Position numbers and translations under genes: made by a program | NCBI RefSeq assembly: GCF_004341885.1 | Contig: NZ_SLVX01000028.1 | Span: forward strand, 1 to 45,350 | Reading direction: 5' to 3' | Length of the DNA stretch: 45,350 nt | Origin: Shinella granuli | GTDB lineage: Bacteria; Pseudomonadota; Alphaproteobacteria; Rhizobiales; Rhizobiaceae | The notes under the pieces: generated by a model | Told to the model about the DNA's origin: nothing | Database searches by the model: none | Seen by the model: only the letters and a program-made list of their open reading frames with translations | Shown here: one piece after another, positions 42,663-45,350 of the stretch | How the letters are laid out: each line of letters opens with the position of its first letter | Position numbering within the stretch: the first letter of the stretch is position 1

Positions 42663-43499
42663 TTGGAAAAAAACGGTAAGATTTTTGTCGCGCCGCCTAA
42701 CGACGGAAGCGATTTCAAGGAGCTGTTCAAGCAGATGGCCGCTGCAGGAGCCGGTCGGCCCTTGGGTGATGATGGTTTTCCGCAAGGCCCCTGGACGCCG
42801 GAACTGCTGGCGGATGCCATTTCGAAGATCGACTCCAATCGTAGCGGGGTGGATCTCCGCACGGTCCAGCTCTGGTTTCAGGAGAACGACAAGGGCATCA
42901 GCACCACCAACATCCGCTGGCTCGCACGCATCTTTGGTTGCGGCGACAAGGAGGCGACGAATGATTGGATGAAGGAGCTTAGTGCAGCGCAAGCCCGCCT
43001 GACTGCCAAGCGACGGGATACCAGAAAGACTGGCGGCGCAGCTACTTCGCGAGTGCCGGACATGCCGGCGCCAGCCGCAAACCAGATTCCGCTAACGCCG
43101 GTCGTCTCGGTGGATCTTGAACCCATGTCGACGGAGCGGCCATCTGGTTTGGCGATCAGGACCGAGACGATTTTCTCTCACGGATCACACTTGAATCTGC
43201 CGTCTTCGGTCTTTGCCGGTTCGTCCGCGCTTGGGTCCACCATCGACCGGGACCTGGACATCAAGGTTACACCGTTCGACTCCACAAACGAAAAGGCTCC
43301 GACGCATCGCGTCTATGCCAAGTCACCTCGCGGCTACGACATCGAAGTTGGCGGCATCTGGAAGAAGACCAGCGGCGAAGGGAAGCCCTACTACACGCTC
43401 TCCATCAAGCGCCTCGGCTTCAATGCCAACCTGGGTCGCTATCCCGGCCAAGATGACCTGGCACTGCAGGCCATCATCGAGTGGGAACCGCGCGATTAA
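42663..43499 (+). CDS. Regulator-like N-terminal domain fused to DUF736
   Basis: A 278-residue protein with two parts. Residues 20-115 ('PWTPELLADAISKIDSNRSG', 'TVQLWFQENDKGISTTNIRW', 'LARIFGCGDKEATNDWMKEL') match the N-terminal helix-turn-helix-like region of a rhizobial plasmid protein family that normally continues into membrane helices after 'FSHGSHLNLPSSVFAGSSAL'. Instead, from about residue 190 the chain runs into a DUF736 domain ('VTPFDSTNEKAPTHRVYAKS', 'GYDIEVGGIWKKTSGEGKPY') that lacks its usual first 15-20 residues. The start is a TTG; the first in-frame ATG is at 42735. DUF736 proteins are common on alphaproteobacterial plasmids, role unknown. Confidence 0.65.
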   Translation: MEKNGKIFVAPPNDGSDFKELFKQMAAAGAGRPLGDDGFPQGPWTPELLADAISKIDSNRSGVDLRTVQLWFQENDKGISTTNIRWLARIFGCGDKEATNDWMKELSAAQARLTAKRRDTRKTGGAATSRVPDMPAPAANQIPLTPVVSVDLEPMSTERPSGLAIRTETIFSHGSHLNLPSSVFAGSSALGSTIDRDLDIKVTPFDSTNEKAPTHRVYAKSPRGYDIEVGGIWKKTSGEGKPYYTLSIKRLGFNANLGRYPGQDDLALQAIIEWEPRD

Positions 43500-43619
43500 T
43501 TGCTCTTGGAGGCCCGATCTCTGATCGGGTTTCCACCCTCAAAGAGCCGGATTTCCTCGCTTTCGCTGGATATTCGGCGCGTTTCATGCTAAGTTGAGTA
43601 GTAACTGGAGGCTTTGCCA

Positions 43620-43826
43620 ATGAACGTTCATGCCCCCCGCCCCGATCGCTCTCCGGAAGCTGTTGCTTCCCGGAAGAAGGCCGTCGATCAGGCTCGCGCC
43701 GCCAACATGCGGCAGGGTTACACCGGCGATCCGGTTTTGGAAGAAGCAAACGGCCGTTACGTTGCGGGAGACATCACTTCCGAGGAAATGCGCCAAGAGC
43801 TGCTGGCCCGCTTCAAGCGGGCTTGA
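43620..43826 (+). CDS. VbhA-like antitoxin of a Fic toxin
   Basis: A 68-residue protein of the VbhA antitoxin family ('AVASRKKAVDQARAANMRQG', 'LEEANGRYVAGDITSEEMRQ'). The second half 'YVAGDITSEEM' is the typical C-terminal helix-turn of VbhA. The inhibitory motif (S/T)xxxE(G/N) that blocks the toxin's ATP site appears as Ala28-x3-Gln32-Gly33, i.e. both key side chains are changed. GGAGG lies 9 bases before the ATG at 43620. The toxin gene follows after a terminator-like hairpin. A GCCCGC/GCGGGC hairpin (43806-43822) ends the coding sequence. Confidence 0.78.
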   Translation: MNVHAPRPDRSPEAVASRKKAVDQARAANMRQGYTGDPVLEEANGRYVAGDITSEEMRQELLARFKRA

Positions 43827-43849
43827 TCATCACCTGGAGATTTGTCGCG

Positions 43850-43877
43850 GCCGCCTGTGATCTCAGGCGGCTTTTTT
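43850..43877 (+). terminator. Terminator-like hairpin between antitoxin and toxin genes
   Basis: GCCGCCTG (43850-43857), loop TGATCT, CAGGCGGC (43864-43871), then six Ts (43872-43877): a textbook intrinsic terminator with an 8-bp GC-rich stem. It lies 24 bases after the antitoxin stop, and its T-run ends two bases before the likely ATG of the Fic toxin, so it could attenuate toxin transcription or hide its start region. Confidence 0.8.
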
Positions 43878-43879
43878 GC

Positions 43880-44956
43880 ATGAGGTTTCGCTTGGCCCGC
43901 GATGATGAAGCCAAAGGCTCCTACACCTATCCAAACACTTCAGAGGATAAGGATTTCAGGGATGTTCTGAAGAACAAGCTGGATATCAGAAGCCATTCGG
44001 CGCTGCGTGAGGCCGAATACGCTTTCACGGCTTTGAGGCAAACGGAGCTGGCTGAGGGAAAAGGTCCGACCGGTAATCACGACGCAGCGCATCTGAAGGC
44101 TCTGCACGGCTACATCTTTCAGGATGTCTATGAATGGGCAGGACATACGCGAAATGAAAGTCCTGTCGTCGATGGCCAGCGGGTAGAGCCGGTAGGTGGG
44201 CTTTCGAAGGGCGACACAACTTTCCTCCCCGGCTCGCGCATCGAAATGGGTCTCAACGAGGCGCTGAGGCCCGCCAGAGACGATCAGGGCCTAAGAGCTG
44301 CGACACCTGAGCAATTTGCCGAGAAAGCGGCGCACGTCCTTTCTGAGCTGAATTACGTTCACGCTTTTCGGGAAGGCAATGGAAGGGCAAACGAGGCGCT
44401 AGTGGTCTCGTTGGGCCGCACCTACGGTCATGACATCGATCTTACCGTCATCACCAAGCCTCGCATGATCGAGGCATCCATTGAGACCACCAATGATCCG
44501 TCCAGTCCGGCGATGAAGCATCTCATCCAGGATGCGATGGATCCTAACCGCCGCGAGGCTATCCGCAGTGCCATGTCAGATCTTGAGCAGGCTGGCGAGA
44601 ATCCGTTCGAGCACAACATCCGCACGGCCCGCCCGGGCGAAGTGATCGAAGGGCAGGTTCTCGGGCACGACAATCGCGTGGCGAGCCTCGTGACCGACAG
44701 GGGGATTGTGGCCGTTGACCGCGCTGACCTTCCCGAGCGGATGCCTCCCGACGACGAGGAGGTGAAGTTCACCGCTCGATCTGATTTCAAGACTCTGGGG
44801 CGGCCGGAACAGGTCCAAGATGCCCAATCGCCGCCAGGTCAGCAAAAGGCCCAAGAGCCTCAGTCGCAGCACATCAACGCCGAGCTTAAGGCTATCGAAG
44901 CGCAGCAGCTTGCCGATCGCCAGCGAAACCGCGACCAAGACGACCGAGAGCGCTGA
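43880..44956 (+). CDS. Fic-domain toxin (VbhT-like AMP transferase)
   Basis: A 358-residue protein. N-terminal 'YTYPNTSEDKDFRDVLKNKL', 'HLKALHGYIFQDVYEWAGHT' lead into the Fic core; the active-site motif at 161-169 is HAFREGNGR, i.e. HxFx(D/E)GN(G/K)R with the usual Pro changed to Ala. The part after about residue 230 ('FEHNIRTARPGEVIEGQVLG') resembles the OB-like region before the BID domain of Bartonella Bep/VbhT proteins, followed by a Gln-rich charged tail, with no recognisable BID domain. Fic enzymes usually transfer AMP to a target such as DNA gyrase. No clear ribosome binding site precedes the ATG at 43880; a TTG at 43823 is the alternative. Confidence 0.82.
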   Translation: MRFRLARDDEAKGSYTYPNTSEDKDFRDVLKNKLDIRSHSALREAEYAFTALRQTELAEGKGPTGNHDAAHLKALHGYIFQDVYEWAGHTRNESPVVDGQRVEPVGGLSKGDTTFLPGSRIEMGLNEALRPARDDQGLRAATPEQFAEKAAHVLSELNYVHAFREGNGRANEALVVSLGRTYGHDIDLTVITKPRMIEASIETTNDPSSPAMKHLIQDAMDPNRREAIRSAMSDLEQAGENPFEHNIRTARPGEVIEGQVLGHDNRVASLVTDRGIVAVDRADLPERMPPDDEEVKFTARSDFKTLGRPEQVQDAQSPPGQQKAQEPQSQHINAELKAIEAQQLADRQRNRDQDDRER

Positions 44957-45027
44957 CCTGCGGCCCGGTCGCTGCACAGTGAGGGCCTGTGTCATTGGCC
45001 GAGGTGCCGGAGCTCTGCGCCCTCCCC

Positions 45028-45052
45028 TGTCCGTTGGATGATTTGACGGACA
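45028..45052. repeat. Short inverted repeat upstream of ardC
   Basis: TGTCCGT (45028-45034) and ACGGACA (45046-45052) with an 11-base loop. It lies in the 223-bp gene-free stretch between the Fic toxin and ardC, about 130 bp before ardC. Possible regulator site or weak hairpin; no T-run. Nothing else was recognised in this stretch. Confidence 0.3.
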
Positions 45053-45179
45053 AACTACGATAGCCCCTCCCCCATTCAACCGCTTGCGCGGTCCTACACT
45101 CCGTTGCGGCCCTACGGGTGCATGGGGTCGTTTCGCTATCTTCGGATCTTTGCCGTCAACCAACGAACAGGAGACGGCA

Positions 45180-45260
45180 ATGCAGAGCGTAAAGGACACC
45201 TACCAGCGGATCACCGACACCATCATCCAGCAGCTCGAGGCCGGCACCAAGCCCTGGTGA
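45180..45260 (+). pseudogene. ardC: ArdC-type antirestriction protein, truncated after 26 codons
   Basis: The reading frame gives 'MQSVKDTYQRITDTIIQQLE' then 'AGTKPW' and a stop. This is the N-terminus of the ArdC/DUF1738 family ('+++.Y.++T+.II..LE.G..PW.+PW'), single-stranded-DNA-binding antirestriction proteins of conjugative plasmids, normally about 300 residues. GGAGA precedes the ATG. The coding sequence is lost immediately after 'KPW', where IS21-like terminal sequence begins, so the gene was interrupted by insertion; the remainder may lie beyond the window. Confidence 0.75.
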
Positions 45261-45350
45261 GAGCGGCGGTGCAAAAGTCGGCCACGGTAGCGGCGGCATA
45301 ATGCTGCTGCGGGCGGAGTAAAATCCGGCCACCTATTTCCTTTCTGCAAC
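45261..45350. mobile_element. Probable IS21-family terminal region, cut by window end
   Basis: Two direct copies of a 13-bp unit, AAAAGTCGGCCAC (45273-45285) and AAAATCCGGCCAC (45320-45332), 47 bp apart. Repeated short units at the ends are typical of IS21-type elements, and this TCGGCCAC/TCCGGCCAC pattern is one I associate with rhizobial IS21 members. No coding part is visible inside the window. Confidence 0.5.

Noticed and set aside
1-45350. CRISPR arrays, tRNA or rRNA genes, and a replication origin
   Set aside because: No regularly spaced direct repeats, no cloverleaf-like sequence, no rRNA segments and no repABC genes or iteron array were seen by eye on either strand.

Overview
The window looks like an accessory replicon (plasmid or integrated mobile island) of a Rhizobiales-type alphaproteobacterium such as the Agrobacterium/Rhizobium/Ochrobactrum/Mesorhizobium group. 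This rests on gene families and style (IS66 tnpABC sets, DUF6429, a DUF736-containing protein, VbhA/Fic, ArdC, rhizobial-looking etf genes) and is an inference, not a species call. No tRNA, rRNA, CRISPR array or replication origin was seen.

Layout. 1-4.4 kb: insertion-sequence scrap (IS66 end, IS110, an IS66 with a cut tnpC) around a TacA/TacT-like toxin-antitoxin pair with a 27-bp palindromic operator and a DUF2971 gene cut by IS110. 4.4-13.1 kb: an IS5 (IS903-type) remnant, a HisD-family dehydrogenase paralogue, the 3' stub of an SDR gene, a 388-bp inverted duplication of the 5' part of a metallo-beta-lactamase-fold hydrolase gene around a second IS5 remnant, the intact hydrolase, a tauABC-like sulfonate importer and a LuxR-type regulator. 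13.3-17.6 kb: a decayed Tn3 transposase, an IS6 element, a 5'-truncated IS66 with DUF6429, and 211 bp of an ISL3 element.

17.6-40.5 kb is a well-preserved catabolic island. A divergent IclR regulator faces an operon for an alpha/beta hydrolase, MaoC hydratase, acyl-CoA dehydrogenase, enoyl-CoA hydratase, two tripartite tricarboxylate transporter (TTT) binding proteins, an NDP-forming acyl-CoA ligase, an MmgE/PrpD protein, a DUF35 protein, an SCP2-thiolase-like protein, an SDR, TctB, TctA and an AbrB-type membrane protein. etfB, etfA and ETF:quinone oxidoreductase genes follow, then a LysR regulator with tcuA and tcuB (tricarballylate oxidation). Read together: a carboxylate is imported by the TTT system, converted to its CoA thioester, desaturated, hydrated and cleaved (possibly by an aldolase-type thiolase/DUF35 pair), with electrons delivered to quinone by the local ETF chain. 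The substrate is not identifiable from sequence alone.

40.5-45.35 kb: IS3 and IS21 crumbs, a near-complete ISL3 element whose last 211 bp equal the fragment at 17.35 kb in inverted orientation (so the catabolic island lies between inverted ISL3 ends), then a mobile-replicon backbone: an N-terminal-regulator/DUF736 fusion, a VbhA-like antitoxin and Fic toxin separated by a terminator-like hairpin, and an ardC gene cut after 26 codons by a probable IS21-family end.
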